A DNA stretch of 64,000 bases from NCBI RefSeq assembly GCF_000003815.2, contig NC_049991.1, positions 18,504,037-18,568,036 on the forward strand, given 5' to 3'. The notes beneath the pieces were generated by a model. It searched no databases. It was not told the origin of the DNA and saw only the letters and a list, made by a program, of their open reading frames with translations. Below are positions 1-11,919 of the stretch, piece by piece (the first letter of the stretch is position 1; each line of letters begins with the position of its first letter). The translations under genes were made by a program, and so were the position numbers. Source of the DNA: Branchiostoma floridae (lineage: Eukaryota; Chordata; Leptocardii; Amphioxiformes; Branchiostomatidae).

Positions 1-155
1 ACTCAAGGGACCGGACAAATTTGGCCACTATAGACAGGTGGCCTCTGTATAGAGGTGGCAACTTGTAGATAAAATACCCAAGGGACCGACAAAAAGTGGC
101 CACTATGGACAGGTGGCCCCTCTGTAGAGGTGGCCCCTAATACAGGTTTGACTGC
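1..155. mobile_element. Right end of a Tc1-like terminal-repeat element, cut by the window edge
   Basis: The segment repeats the phrase 'gtggccactat..acaggtggcc' twice and ends in acaggtttgactg. Read from the other strand that is CAGTCAAACC, a common start of Tc1/mariner-type terminal repeats. A related short element with similar ends lies at 19458-19622. Only one end is inside the window, so length and target duplication cannot be judged. Confidence 0.4.
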
Positions 156-189
156 AATTATTACGTGCAATAAATGCGCATAAGATGAT

Positions 190-960
190 CTGTCCCTGGT
201 GCTGAAGTCCATCCACACACAAACACACCAAGCTTGCTCAACAAAGCACTTACTGACAGAGGCGTCCCACTGATAGAATGTAAAAAAAGAAAAATATTAG
301 ATATAAAACAAAGACTGTCCCTGGGTATTTTATAAACTAAAGCCTGTATTAAGTTTTTGTCGTGAAGTTTCCTGGTATGGTCCTCTTGTAGCTAGTCAGC
401 GAGGGCAGCAGTTGAATGCTTTGAATCTACTAGGATTATTGAGCGAACGCTAAAGCTGCCCCCGGGTCCCCTCTCTCTCTAGTTCACTTCACTGATCGTG
501 TAGAATCAGTCATATTTCCTCTCAGCCAGACTCTCCTGAAGCCTTTATGTGTCCCATTCCCTGTCAGGGTGATCCGGACTGATGGATGGTACGTGCGTCC
601 TGCCGTGTCACTTTTTACTTCAGCTTCTGCAGAAGGGAGGAAGGAAGTCAGAGTACGACCATTAGCATGGCCTTGTCTTTGACAACTAAATTCGGTTCTT
701 TTAGCATGATTATTACGACGTGCAATAAGTGAGCATAACATAACCTGTCCCTGGTGCTGAACACCATCCACACACAACTATACCTGCCCTTGGTACTGAA
801 CACCACCTACACTCAAACACCTTTCCTTGGTGCGGAACAGCATCCACACACAACAATACCTGTCCCCGGTGCTGAATACCACCCCCACATATACACAGCT
901 GTCCTTTGTGCTGTACACCATCCACACACAAATGCACCAGTTCCCGGTGCCACCCCCATC
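190..960. repeat. Minisatellite blocks (unit about 40 bp) with spacer
   Basis: Two blocks, about 190-235 and 735-960, are built from a unit containing 'cctgtccctggtgctgaa' followed by 'caccatccacacacaaac'. The same unit is amplified much more at 13930-14490 in a TEX47 intron. Short ORFs seen here on either strand arise from the repeat and are not genes. Confidence 0.75.
493..626 (-). CDS. Duplicated exon, copy 1 (unrecognised beta-rich domain)
   Basis: On the minus strand a 134-bp open segment runs from a good acceptor (pyrimidine tract ending ctgcag) to a possible donor GTGAAG. It would enter in phase 1 and leave in phase 0. It encodes a peptide containing TAGRTYHPSVRITLTG and FRRVWLRGNM. 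Copy 2 at 1188-1321 differs at only three bases inside the exon, two of them synonymous, while the upstream flank is clearly more diverged. That pattern favours a real coding exon. The alternating hydrophobic pattern loosely recalls a PLAT/LH2 strand of lipase-like proteins, but I do not recognise it firmly. Partner exons must lie outside the window or be unrecognised. Confidence 0.4.
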
Positions 961-1187
961 TGATAGGATGGACAAAATGACAAAGATGAGTCACGAAACA
1001 AAGACTATCCCTGGGTAATAAACTTAATCCCGTTCTACATTTTCGTCGTGGAGGTTTCTAGTATGGTCCGCTTGTAGCTGGCCAGCGAGGGTTAAATACT
1101 TTGAATAAGAGCAAAATGGTCGACGTGGATTATTGTGCGAACGCTAAAGCTGGCCCCCGGGTCCCCTCTGTATCTGGTTCACTTCAC

Positions 1188-1321
1188 TGATCGTGTAGAA
1201 CCAGTCATATTTCCCCTCAGCCAGACTCTCCTGAAGCCTTTATGTGTCCCATTCCCTGTCAGGGTGATCCGGACTGATGGATGGTACGTGCGTCCTGCCG
1301 TGTCACTTTTCACTTCAGCTT
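1188..1321 (-). CDS. Duplicated exon, copy 2 (unrecognised beta-rich domain)
   Basis: Same structure, phase and splice sites as the copy at 493-626. The only residue change is G for D in the motif GNMTG/DSTRS. The duplication also includes the downstream intron side (about 960-1187 against 241-492), which is less similar. Tandem exon duplication like this is typical of multi-domain extracellular proteins in lancelets (family knowledge). No function is claimed. Confidence 0.4.
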
Positions 1322-1899
1322 CTGCAGACAAAACTACGGGAGTCGCATGGAAGGAATCCAAAGAAGACCAATAGCATCACGTCGCTATTAACAAATTCAG
1401 TTCCTTTAATTCAATATAATGATTTAATAAATACGCATCTAATTTCATAGTATGTAATTTAAACTTGTAGTGTTTTAATTACCGTGGCTTAGTTTTTTTA
1501 ATAATTTCTTTCTTGAGGATGGGTACGGGAATAGTCTTCGTCTTCTTGTGTTGGTTGGGGTTTGCTTGGTATGTTTTGCACGTTTGAAAACATTGCTAAG
1601 AGACATGTTGGAGCCGTGCCAACATCTGATTTGAAAGTTTTTATTTAATACTTTCGACGAGTGCCTTCATACAGTCTTACCAACATCTGTTTGGTGATTA
1701 TTAATGGGAATTTAAACATTCATGACGTATTCATTAATTATCTGCTGTGCAAATAATTGCAATGTTTCACATTGAGGAACGTATTGGTAAAAATATGGAA
1801 AGTTGTTTACTATAATTTCATAATTATTCATGAATAACTGTGGTTGAGAACTATGGATCCCTCTTTTTCTCTAAGGTCGCCAGCGCAGCCGGCCCTTTG

Positions 1900-3180
1900 A
1901 CGGATGGAGCAGGTAGATGTTCTGTTACTGCCGTTCCAGCCCTCACTGATATCTCAGGCTGTTTGATTTCAATTCAATATCTGCTTGGATGTAGAACAAT
2001 TCCACGGTTGCTTCAGGACAGTTCGCTGGTTAATATCTATATAATGTTCTCAAGACTGCAAGACATACTTAGAGGCGTAAGACTGCAGAATGAATGACCG
2101 AGCTCGGGGAGATCAACTCCCAAAATCACGATCTGATTCGATGATTGTGCCCAGCCCCTCACTGATGCCTACGGTTTTTTTTTTTCAATTCAATGGTGAA
2201 TATCTTTGATATAACATACATAGCGGCGTAAGACTGCAGAATGAATGATCGAGCTGTGGAGGATCAACTCCCAAAATCTTGGTCTGATTCTACGATTGTG
2301 CCCAACCCCTCACTGATCATGATGCCTACGGTTTTTTCATTTCAATTCAACATCTACTTGGATGTAGAAAAAAAATCCACGATTGCTTTAGCACAGTACA
2401 GTTCGCTGGGTAATATCTTTGATATAATATACTCAGTGACAGTGCAAGACTTCTGAATGAACGACCGAGCTCGAGAGGATCAGCTTCCAAATCCACGGCC
2501 TGACTCGATTATGGAAGCCGAGCTAAGAGACTGAAGCTTTACAGTTCGCTGGGTAATAGCTTTGATATAACATACATAGCGGCGTAAGACTGCGGAATGA
2601 ATGACCGAGCTCTGGGAGATCAACTCCCAAAATCACGGTCTGCTTCTACGATTGTGCCCAGCCTCTCACTGATGCCTACGGCTTTGTTTGATTTCAATTC
2701 AACATCTGCTTGGATGTAGAAAAAATCCACGATTGCTCTAGCACAGTTCACTGGGTAATAACTAATAAATATCTTTGATGTCCGCGCCCAGCGCAAGAAT
2801 GCAGAATGAACGATTGAACTTCCAAAAGAGGGGAGATCAGCTTCCAAAACCACGGCCTGACTCGATGTTTGTGCCCAGCCCCTCACTGATGCCTTCGGCT
2901 TTGTTTAATTTCAGTTCAACACAAAAACTATTTGAATGTCGAAAATGCCACGATTGCTTTAGTCCAGTTCGCTGAGTAATATCTCTGATATAATATAGTC
3001 AGCGCAAGACTGCAGAATGAATGACCAAGCTCGGTGAGATCAACTCCCCAAATCACGGTCTGGCTCGATGATTGAAGCCGAAGCAAGCGGCGGAAGATTA
3101 CACGATCGGCACCGCTGGCAGTATAGGATTGCCACCGCTCGATGAAGATTACGCCGCGCCCAGGTGACATCGATAGATAG
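1900..3180. repeat. Degenerate tandem repeat, unit about 150-215 bp, 6-7 copies
   Basis: The anchor 'aagactgcagaatgaatgac' recurs near 2079, 2230, 2587, 2805 and 3007, with a weaker copy near 2445. Between anchors each unit has 'gatcaactcccaaaatc', 'cagcccctcactgatgcc' and 'atctgcttggatgtagaa' in the same order. Unit length varies through small deletions. No open frame is kept between units, so it is treated as non-coding. Confidence 0.7.
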
Positions 3181-3199
3181 GCCAATCTAAAACTGTTCT

Positions 3200-4230
3200 T
3201 TGGTCAACGCAATTTTATCAAGATCTGTTGGGAAAACACAACTTTACTATCCTTAAGTCATTGAATCTACTTTTAAAGGTATATCAATAGTTAACAAGTT
3301 TGACAAGCAAATTTTGACAGGTTTTATTGCAACATGTACTTCATTTCAGCTGATGGCTGAATTGCGACGACATTTGCAGAGGACTTACAACGGAAGTGCT
3401 TTAAATCAAACTACGAGAAATTAACCTTGGTGCTGAATGGCTGTCAAAATCAAAACACTTGATGACACGAGATGTTTAGATTTTTCGTGATTAGATTGTT
3501 TATACATTATTCTGAAGTTCTCTCTAATTCCTGCATACTTCCTTCTTTCTGTTAGATTTTTGGAGCCGGACCAACTGTACATGGACAAATGCAAAATTGG
3601 CCCTGGCACAGAACGACCATCATCAAAACTCTTCGGAGTCTGTGCTTGGAAATTGCCCTTAAACACGCAATCGATTTAGTTAGGCGTATGAGCTCGTAAT
3701 CCATTTACAAGGTAGAAATGAGAATCGGCGTTCGCTGGCTCTGAGCAAATACAAGACGGTCTCCCCACAGGCAGCCTCGCTCATGACTTATATTTTGTTG
3801 ACACGGGTAGGTAGAATGAGTTGGCTGGCGTTTTACATGAAGGACGCTCTACACGTACAAATGATAGACTTTGAAACCTGTGGCGCTATAACTTATTCAG
3901 CAACAGGTAAGTGGCTGGGGAAATCAAATAAATTAATGCCGACCGTATGTATGTATATATAGTTAGGCTGTAATTATGATTTTTCAGGTGAGTACATGTG
4001 CTCCTCGTGGGAAAACGTGTATCAACGTTGTTTTGGGAGCCTCGTGGCCAACTTCTTTGATAGCACTAAAAAGAACAAAAGAGATCATTAGGTAAACAAC
4101 AGAGGTTGGAACACAGAACATCAAGATCTATCGATCAAACGTGTTTTTTCGACACATATGTCACATAATGATTACAGCTCACAATACTTGTACATAACCA
4201 TTGAAGCACTATACCATACTTTTTGGACAA
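3200..4230. other. Stretch without a recognised gene
   Basis: Short ORFs only, none with a recognisable domain, strong splice signals or a repeat family I can name. Confidence 0.5.
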
Positions 4231-4254
4231 AAACAAAACAGGACTACTTCGTGA

Positions 4255-4347
4255 GAGGAATCAAATAAGAGGAATCACGGAGGCCTTCCACGTCACCACA
4301 CATCAACTCAGCAGGGACTGTGGTCAGTGTACAACCAATGGAATTAT
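4255..4347 (+). repeat. Diverged first unit of the Penelope-derived repeat
   Basis: This piece aligns with the array unit at 6.5-10.4 kb: 'gaggccttccacgtcaccac' against 'gaggccatccacatcagggc', then a shared 'cagtgtacaaccaatgg' part. The reading ITEAFHVTTHQLSRD corresponds to EEAIHIRAHQPELS of the array units. The repeat is cut at 'ggaatta', exactly where the element at 4349-6505 begins, and it resumes after 6507. Confidence 0.55.
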
Positions 4348-4348
4348 A

Positions 4349-6505
4349 GATCGTTTTCACAGAACGTTCGAAAACCGTTCGATCACGCGTGGGCGCCATG
4401 TTGGATGATAACCTGGATGACTAGAACACAGAACGGCACCATCTAGAGCACCAGCAAAGTTACTTGCGGGTTCAAGTGTGTCTTGTCTCCATTCTGTGAA
4501 TCATTAAGTGATGTAGCCAAGGTTAGATATCAGGACAAAGTTACAATAATACGTCTTGATCTATATACTTTTAAAAATGGCACTTTTTTCAACGATCTAA
4601 TGCTGGTGCCGATCGCGAGGATTTACTTTTGCGGTAGCGGGAAATGGAGTGTTCGCGGTGGTTTAGAGTTCGCGGTGAAGCGACTTCGCAAAAACCGCGA
4701 TCATTCACTGTACCTGGCACGCTACCCTTGCCTTGGTGATGTCCTTTCACTGACAGGCGGCGTGCAGAGGACTAGCTACCAATCCCCACCGCACGCGCAC
4801 GAGCTGGCCCTCACTGTCCACTTGCCTATTAAACAAGGGGCAAAATTTAGCACTTCCCCGACCCTAACTCCGTGAGGCAAGAGGATAGTGGGGGCCAGCG
4901 GGATAGTGGTATTAAAAAAGTTCGTGCGCGCGTCTTTTTTCCGTATTTTGGCTTTGTCAACATGTGTATTAGAAAGGTCTGTTTACAAAATTACAATTCA
5001 GTTGATCAACTAACGTTAAACATACGAATCAGGGCTGCTAGCGCTGACGTTATTGCGACAGACTGTAACGTTGCACTTAATACTGAAAGTTCAAGCTCTG
5101 AGAATGCTTAGCACATGTTTAGTCAGATGCCAAATTGCGTTTAGTGCCCGTCGCGGCATGGAGGTGACAGAACTCGACCAGACGTCGACTTGTAGAAACT
5201 TCCCTCGTCACAAGCGCAAAGCTCGCTGGAAGACACGCCACACTTTGTCGATTCAGTACTAAAATCGTGCGAGATACGGAAGGGGCTGTCAAAGTTTTGT
5301 GAAAGGGTGCCGTCACACGTGCGTATATCTGTTATACATGTAGACCTTACGAAAGTCTCTGTACTTTTGCCGTGTCTCAATAAAGAATCTTTATCAAAGT
5401 TCGTATGAGGTCCCTATATATCACTTGGAAAAAGCAGAAATTAAACAAATATAGACACTCAGATAACATGCTAGAGAAGTTAGTTGGCCAAGGGAGTATG
5501 GCCTGCGACCTAGCTAACTCCTCTGGCATGTTATCTGTATATATTTGTCCAATTTTATTTTCCCAGCAACCTGTGGAGCATGGTGGGGGCTAAGAATTTC
5601 ACACGAACCTCATACGGACTTGAATGTATACGCATGTGTGACCGCATCCTTCAGGTGCAGTCACACGAGCGTATATATCAAGTCCATATGAGGTTCGTAT
5701 TGACATTTTTCTTCATATGATCATACCAGTCGTATGCACAATACACACCTCACCTCATACTTTTAGGTAAGCGTACTGGGCCGTGCTGAGCGTAAAACTG
5801 ACACAACGATTGAGATGCGCGTGAGGGGTGTATTGTGCCCGTTAACACGTGTACGTTCCGCATTGATGTTTTGTCTTGCCTTAGGTAAAGTTTGCGGCTG
5901 AAGAAATTTTTGTTTTGTTCTACCAGCTACAAAATCGTGGGTATAAAGGTTCGAATTTCGTTCCTCGTGAACAAGCCTAACAATTTTTAATCCTCGCTTG
6001 ATTATCGACAGAACATCGGGGGCAGTACTGGTGAAAAAATTTAAAATATCACTCACAGCTCAGGACGCGATGTGCCGTGTTTTATGAAGAAGAAATAGAA
6101 CAGTCAAGCTTGCTGACATTTTCGTGTAACATGGTATACGTCCATGACATACCCTGTACCAGAAACCAACTTTCTCCCAAAAAATTTTAAAAAAAGCATG
6201 CATAAACTCCGCGGCAGGGCTACTGTTGGTGGGCTGGTAGGAGAGTGGTTTAATCAAGTTATTGAAAAGAGGACGTACTGTAGGAAATGTTGTTGAATAG
6301 AAACGGCGAGTAGGCCGTATCCTGTGTTTATGGAACTCGCAGTTAGCACGGCAAACATCCAGTCCGTTTCTGAATAAAAAAGGCTTCTTTCCACGAACGG
6401 GTCCACCACGTGCAACACACAGCCGTATGGAGATCGAGCCGCTTATCATCCAACATGGCCGTTCGAACGTTCGAACGCGATTGTGACGTCATTGTGAAAA
6501 CGATC
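4349..6505. mobile_element. 2.16-kb inverted-repeat DNA transposon, probably non-autonomous, TA (or AT) target duplication
   Basis: Both ends carry the perfect inverted repeat GATCGTTTTCACA, followed by imperfect homology that includes CATGTTGGATGATAA on each arm. The flanks are consistent with a TA duplication (4347-4348 and 6506-6507); the same bases also allow AT. Joining the flanks restores the array unit 'ggaatta-ta-ttggggaac', so the element clearly inserted into that repeat. Tc1-like (TA) or ISL2EU-like (AT) origin cannot be separated by eye. The ORFs inside (4483-4875 +, 6060-6449 -) show no transposase motif that I recognise. Confidence 0.7.
5313..5705. repeat. Nested hairpin MITEs inside the 2.16-kb element
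   Basis: Two inverted pairs are visible. Around 5440-5575, 'cagataacatgc' with its flank is matched by 'gcatgttatctg' and an inverted flank, giving arms of about 70 bp. At 5605-5700, 'cgaacctcata' pairs with 'tatgaggttcg' in arms of about 38 bp around an 18-bp loop. A further 'gtcacacgtgcgtatat' copy starts near 5313. These are probably small fold-back MITEs. Confidence 0.55.
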
Positions 6506-6608
6506 TATTGGGGAACATTTATGATGAAAACGAATTTAGATGCTCTCAGCCTGGGATTTTTGTATGAATTTCCTAGAACTACCACGTAATATTACCTGAG
6601 TAATGGAC

Positions 6609-6884
6609 CATCCTCCTATGCAGGGACATCCAACAGCCAAATCGCCTGTCTGGATGTGCCCTACTCTTTCAACAGTCACTCATAGTTCCTATGGACGTCC
6701 CCCCAAACCAGCTGTCAGCCAATCAGAGACTAGGCTTTCAGTTTTCAAAAGAGTCTCGCGTTCACAAGGGTTAGCTCATTTATATTTATAAGCATGGCGG
6801 TCAGGAACTAAGAGTGACGGTTGAAAGAGCAGGGCACATCCAGACAGGCGGTTTGGCTGTTGGATGTCCCTGCGCAGGAGGATG
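6609..6884. mobile_element. 276-bp hAT-like MITE inside the first array unit
   Basis: The terminal inverted repeat begins CATCCTCCTATGCAGGGACA and is matched at the right end with two mismatches; the homology extends about 85 bp on each side. The flanks TAATGGAC (6601-6608) and TGATGGAC (6885-6892) form an 8-bp target duplication with one change, as expected for hAT-type insertion. The interior has no ORF. Confidence 0.75.
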
Positions 6885-9800
6885 TGATGGACAGACCAAA
6901 ACTAATCCGAAATCCAATAGTTACACAACGCGACTGGAGGAGGCCGTCCACATCAGGGCACATCAACCAAAACTCAGCAGAGACAACGGTCGGTGTACAC
7001 CAATGAAATTATTCTGGAGCATTTAAGAGGAAAACGAATTTAGATGCTCTCAGCCTAGGACGATTGTATGAATTTTCCAGAACTGCCATGCAATATTGCC
7101 CGAGTGCTGGACCGACCGAAACTAATCCGGTATCCAATAGTTACACAGCGCGACTGGAGGAGACCATCCACATCAGGGCACATCAACCAGTACTCAGCAT
7201 AGACAACGGTCGGTGTACACCAATGAAAGTATTCGGGAGCATTTATGATGAAAAAGAATTTAGATGCTCTCAGTCTATAATGTTTGTATGAATTTCCCGG
7301 AAGTCTATAATGTTTGTATGAATTTCCCAGAACTGCCATGCAATATTGCCTCAGTGATGGACCGACCAAAGCTAATCCGATATCCAATAGTTACACAACG
7401 CGACTGGAGGAGACTATCCACATCAGGGCACATCAACCAGTACTCAGCATAGACAACGGTCGATGTACACCAATGGAATTATTTGGAGGCATTTATGGTG
7501 AAAACGAATTTAGACACTCTTAGCCGAGGATGTTTAGTTACACAACGCGACTGGAGGAGGCCATCCACATCAGGGCACATCAACCAGTACTCAGCATAGA
7601 CGACGGTCAGTGTACACCAATGGAATAATTCTGGAGCATTTATAACGAAAACGAATTTAGATGCTCTCAGCCTAGGATGTTTGTAGGAATTTCCCGGAAC
7701 TACCATGTAATATTACCTGAGTGATGGACCGACCAAAACTAATCCGATATCCAATAGTTACACAACGCGACTGGAGGAGACCATCCACATCAGGGCACAT
7801 CAACCAGTACTCAGCAGAGACGGCGGTTGGTGTACACCAATGGAATTAGTATTTGAGAGCATTTATGAGGAAAACGAATTTAGATGCTCTCAGCCTATAA
7901 TGTTTGTATGTGAATTTCCCAGAACTGCCATGCAATAGTTCCTGAGTTATGGACCTACCAAAACCAATCCGATATCCAATAGTTACACAACGCGACTGGA
8001 GGAGACCATCCACACCAGGGCACATCAACCAGAACTCAGCATAGACAACGGTCGGTGTACACCGATCAAATTATTTGAGAGCATTTGTAAGTAAAACGAA
8101 TTTAGATGCTCTCAGCCTATAATGTTTGTATGAATTTATCAGAACTGCCATGCAATATTGCCCGAGTGATGGACCGACCAAAACTAATCTGATATCCAAT
8201 AGTTACACAACGCGACCCGAGGAGGCCATCCACATCAGCGCACATCAACTAGGACTCAGCATAGACAACGGTCGGTGTACACCAATGGAATTATTCGGGA
8301 AAATTTGTAGGGAAAACGAATATAGATGCTCTCAGCCTAGGATGTTTGTATGAATTTCCCAGAACTGACATGCAATATTGCCTGAATGATAGACCGACCA
8401 AAACTAACCCGATATCCAATAGATACACAACGCGACTGGAGGAGGCCATCCACATCAGGGCGCATCAACCAGAACTCAGCAGAGACAACGGTCGGTGTAC
8501 ACCAATGGAATTAGTATTTGGGAGCATTTGTGAGGAAACCGAATTTGGATGCTCTCAGCCTAAGATATTTGTATGAATTTCAAAGAACTGCCATGCAATA
8601 TAGCCTGAGTGATGGACCGACCAAAACTAATCCGATATCCAATAGTTACACAACGGCGACTAGAGGAGGCCATCCACATCAGGGAACATCAACCAGAACT
8701 CAGCATAGACAACGGTCGGTGTAGACCAATGAAATTAGTATTTGGGAGCATTTGTGAGGAAACCGAATTTGGATGCTCTCAGCCTAGGATATTTGTATGA
8801 ATTTCTCAGCACTACCATGCAATATTGCCAGTGAGTGATAGATCCGACAAAAGCTAATCCGATATCCAATAGTTACACAACGCGACTGGAGGAGGCCATC
8901 CACATCAGCACATCAACCAGATATCAGCATAGACAACGGTCGGTGTACACCAATGAAATTATTTGAGAGCATTTATATGATAAAAACGAATTTAGATGCT
9001 CTCAATCCTAGGATGTTTGTGCGAATTTCCAAGAACTGCCATGCAATATTGCCTGAGTGATGGACCGACCAAAGCTAATCCGATATCAAATAGTTACACA
9101 ACGCGACTGGAGGAGGCCATCCACATCAGGGTACATCAACCAGAACTCAGCATAGACAACGTCGGTGTACACCAATGAAATTATTCTTGAGCATTTATGA
9201 TGAAAACGTATTTAGATGCTCTCAGCCTATAATGTTTGTACGAATTTCCCAGAACTGCCATACAATATTACATGAGTGAAGGACCGACCAAAACTAATCC
9301 GATATCCAATAGTTACACAACGCGACTGGAGGAGGCCATTCACATTAGGGCTCATCAACCAGAACTCAGCATAGACAACGGTCGGTGTACACCAATGGAA
9401 TTATTTTGGGAGCATTTGTGAGGAAACCGAATTTAGATGCTCTCAGCCTATAATGTTTGTATGAATTTCCCAGAACTGCAGTGCAATATTGTCTGAGTGA
9501 TAGACCGACCAAAGCTATAATCCGATATCCAATAGTTACACAACGCGACTGGAGGAGGCCATCCACATCAGCGCACATCAACCAGAACTCAGCAGAGACG
9601 TCCGTAGGTGTAGACCAATGAAATTATTTGGGAGCATTTCTGATGAAAATGAATTTAGATGCTCTCAGCCCATAATGTTTGGCATAGACAGCCGTCGGTG
9701 TACACCAATGAAATTTTTCTTGAGCATTTATGATAAGAACGAATTTAGATGCTCTCAGCCTATAATGTTTTGTATGAATTTCTCAGACCTACCATGCAAT

Positions 9801-10038
9801 ATTACCCGAGTGATGGACCGACCAAAACTAATCCGATATCTAATAGTTACACAACGCGACTGGAGGAGGCCATCCTCATCAGGGCGCATCATCCAGAACT
9901 CAGTATAGACAACGGTCGGTGTACGCCAATGAAATTATTTGGAAGCATTTATGATGAAAACGAATTTAGACGCTCTCAGCCTAGGACTTTTGTATGAATT
10001 TCCCAGAACTGCCACGTAATATTACCTTAGTGATGGAC

Positions 10039-10297
10039 CATCCTCCTATGCAGGGACATCCAACAGCCAAATCGCCTGTCTGGATGTGCCCTGCTCTTTC
10101 AACCGTCACTCTTAGTTAGAGAGGGCGTCCGCCTAAACCCAGCTGTCAACCAATCAGAGACTAGGCTTTCGGTTTTAAAAAGGGTCTTGCGTTCGCAAGG
10201 GTTAGCTCATTAATATGTATAAGTATGGCCGTCAGGAACTAAGAGTGACGGTTGAAAGAGCAGGGCACATCCAGACAGGCGGTTTGGCTGTTGGATG
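10039..10297. mobile_element. Second copy of the 276-bp MITE, right end lost
   Basis: It starts at the same point of the array unit (after 'tgatggac') as the copy at 6609. It keeps the left arm and most of the right arm but stops at 'ggctgttggatg', where it joins array sequence 'ctctcagtctataatg'. The shared 'gatg' at the join suggests a microhomology deletion. Confidence 0.7.
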
Positions 10298-10419
10298 CTC
10301 TCAGTCTATAATGTTTGTATGCATTTCCCAGAACTGCCATGTAATATTGCCTGAGTGATAGACCGACCAAAACTAATCCGATATCCAATAGTTATACAAC
10401 TCGACTGGAGACAGTTCAG

Positions 10420-11215
10420 TGTATGAATCATGCGCTCGCTTCATATCTCCCCTCCCCTCTGAGTCGGCATGCAGCGACCCATGCCAGACACCAATATTGC
10501 ATTAGGCCAAACCAAAATCTCCAAGGTTTTCTGACTTTCAAAACATACAATGTAGGTGTAGATATATTGCCATGTATCTCATTCGTTCGATCGCATTAGG
10601 TCAATATATGAAATCAGTTTGATATTTTTGCTACTTCCCTTGCGTTCATTTGTAAGTTCGTGTTAAGGTGATCTGCAATGTGTTAGTATTATTTGCACTG
10701 TATACCATTTGTTTAACTTATTCATTTTCAAAAGTACGCAATTCAGATATCTATAATGCTGAAATTCACATTGACCAAAATAATTCTGACCAAATAAAAC
10801 TGATCGCAGAAAGCATGTACAAAATCAAATAAATAAGGATAACGTTCATCTTTTAACTAGCATCAGTTTCAAAATTCGTGAACCAACAAATTAAATTCCT
10901 ATTGTATTACTTACTTTCAAGGTTGGAGAAAAACATTTTCCTCCAACCTTGATAGCATGAACAGAAATCTGGCAGATACAATTCCCTGTAACTCTACGAA
11001 CCATTGGGTATAGACTTTTTCTTGCACTCTAGATCGGTTTTCTTTTTAATCTTCCAATCTAGTTTAATCTTTAACTCCTAGAATCCGCAAATTGAATTGT
11101 TATTGCCTCACTGTCAATCTCCCCATTCCGGTGCAGGGGTAGAATTGAAAATACGCCATGACTTTCAGGCCTTGACGTCAGTACATCAAGGGAGAAACAA
11201 GATATGTGACAGTCA
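10420..11215. other. Stretch without a recognised gene
   Basis: AT-rich single-copy-looking sequence with no ORF over 60 codons that I can support and no named repeat. A short palindrome around 'ttggagg..cctccaacctt' (10922-10952) is the only local structure noted. Confidence 0.5.
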
Positions 11216-11915
11216 TGTGAACTGCAACAGTTCTGACTTTGAAGCCCTGAAAACATCTGTGTAATGTAACACAATACAGGATAAGAGTTTACTGACGTTA
11301 CACAAGATAGATGAATGAAGACATTATAATGAGGCCTCTGACAAAGTCAGATGTTTCCAAAAGCATCTGCTGTCTGTCTGACGATAATTTTAAGACCCTG
11401 AATATATCTGTGTACGCAATACAGGTATAGAATTTATTGATGTTACTCAAACAATGAAACAAATTCTATCATTCCCCTGTCACATTATCCATGATGAGGC
11501 CTCTGAAAGCGTCAGACGTTTCAAACAACGTCTGCTGTCTGCCTCACGTGCGACTGACATCTGCGCTCTAGATTCACTTCTCTCTGCAGTAATGTGTAAC
11601 TGCCACCGTTCTGACGATAATTCTGAGGCCCTGAAAACATCTGTGTACACAATACAGGTATAGAATTCACTGGTGTTGCACAAAATGAAGGGAACAAGTT
11701 ATATAGAACCTCTGACAAAGTCAGTCGTTTCAAACGGCATCTGCTGTCTGTCTGGCGATAATTTTAAGACCCTAAAAAAAGTGTGTACGCAATACAGGAC
11801 TGGTATAGAATTCCTTAATGTTACACAAAATGAATGAAACAAGTTGTAACGACAGCGCCAGACGTTTCTAACAGCGTCTACCGTCTGTCCCACTTGCGAC
11901 TGACATTCGCGCACT
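11215..11915. repeat. Tandem repeat, four units of 140-235 bp
   Basis: The phrase 'ccctgaaaacatctgtgta' with 'caatacagg' recurs near 11246, 11396, 11631 and 11770 (diverged). Each unit also contains 'tcagacgtttcaaac' and 'gtctgctgtctg'. Units differ by internal deletions. Short minus-strand ORFs follow the units but shift frame between them. Confidence 0.65.
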
Positions 11916-11919
11916 AGTT

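Larger units (their letters stand above)
6508..10410. repeat. Tandem array, about 15 units of about 220 bp, derived from a Penelope-like element 3' end
   Basis: The anchor 'ttacacaacgcgactggag' recurs about every 218-250 bp (near 6921, 7141, 7391, 7535, 7757, 7981, 8201, 8424, 8645, 8872, 9093, 9317, 9535, 9847 and 10391). The 144-bp gap at 7391-7535 and the 312-bp gap at 9535-9847 are indel units. Plus-strand units keep a similar reading with TTRLEEAIHIRAHQPELS then IDNGRCTP. That resembles the end of a GIY-YIG endonuclease domain of metazoan retroelements, in which a phrase of the REAIHIR..P.LNRD.GRY type is common. Each unit ends in stops, so this is a decayed relic and not a gene. Confidence 0.75.

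Noticed and set aside
6060..6449. 129-codon minus-strand ORF in the 2.16-kb element as a transposase
   Set aside because: No catalytic pattern is visible and it does not extend to typical transposase length.
6508..10410. Regular repeats resembling a CRISPR-like array
   Set aside because: Units are about 220 bp, contiguous without unique spacers, and the sequence is animal.
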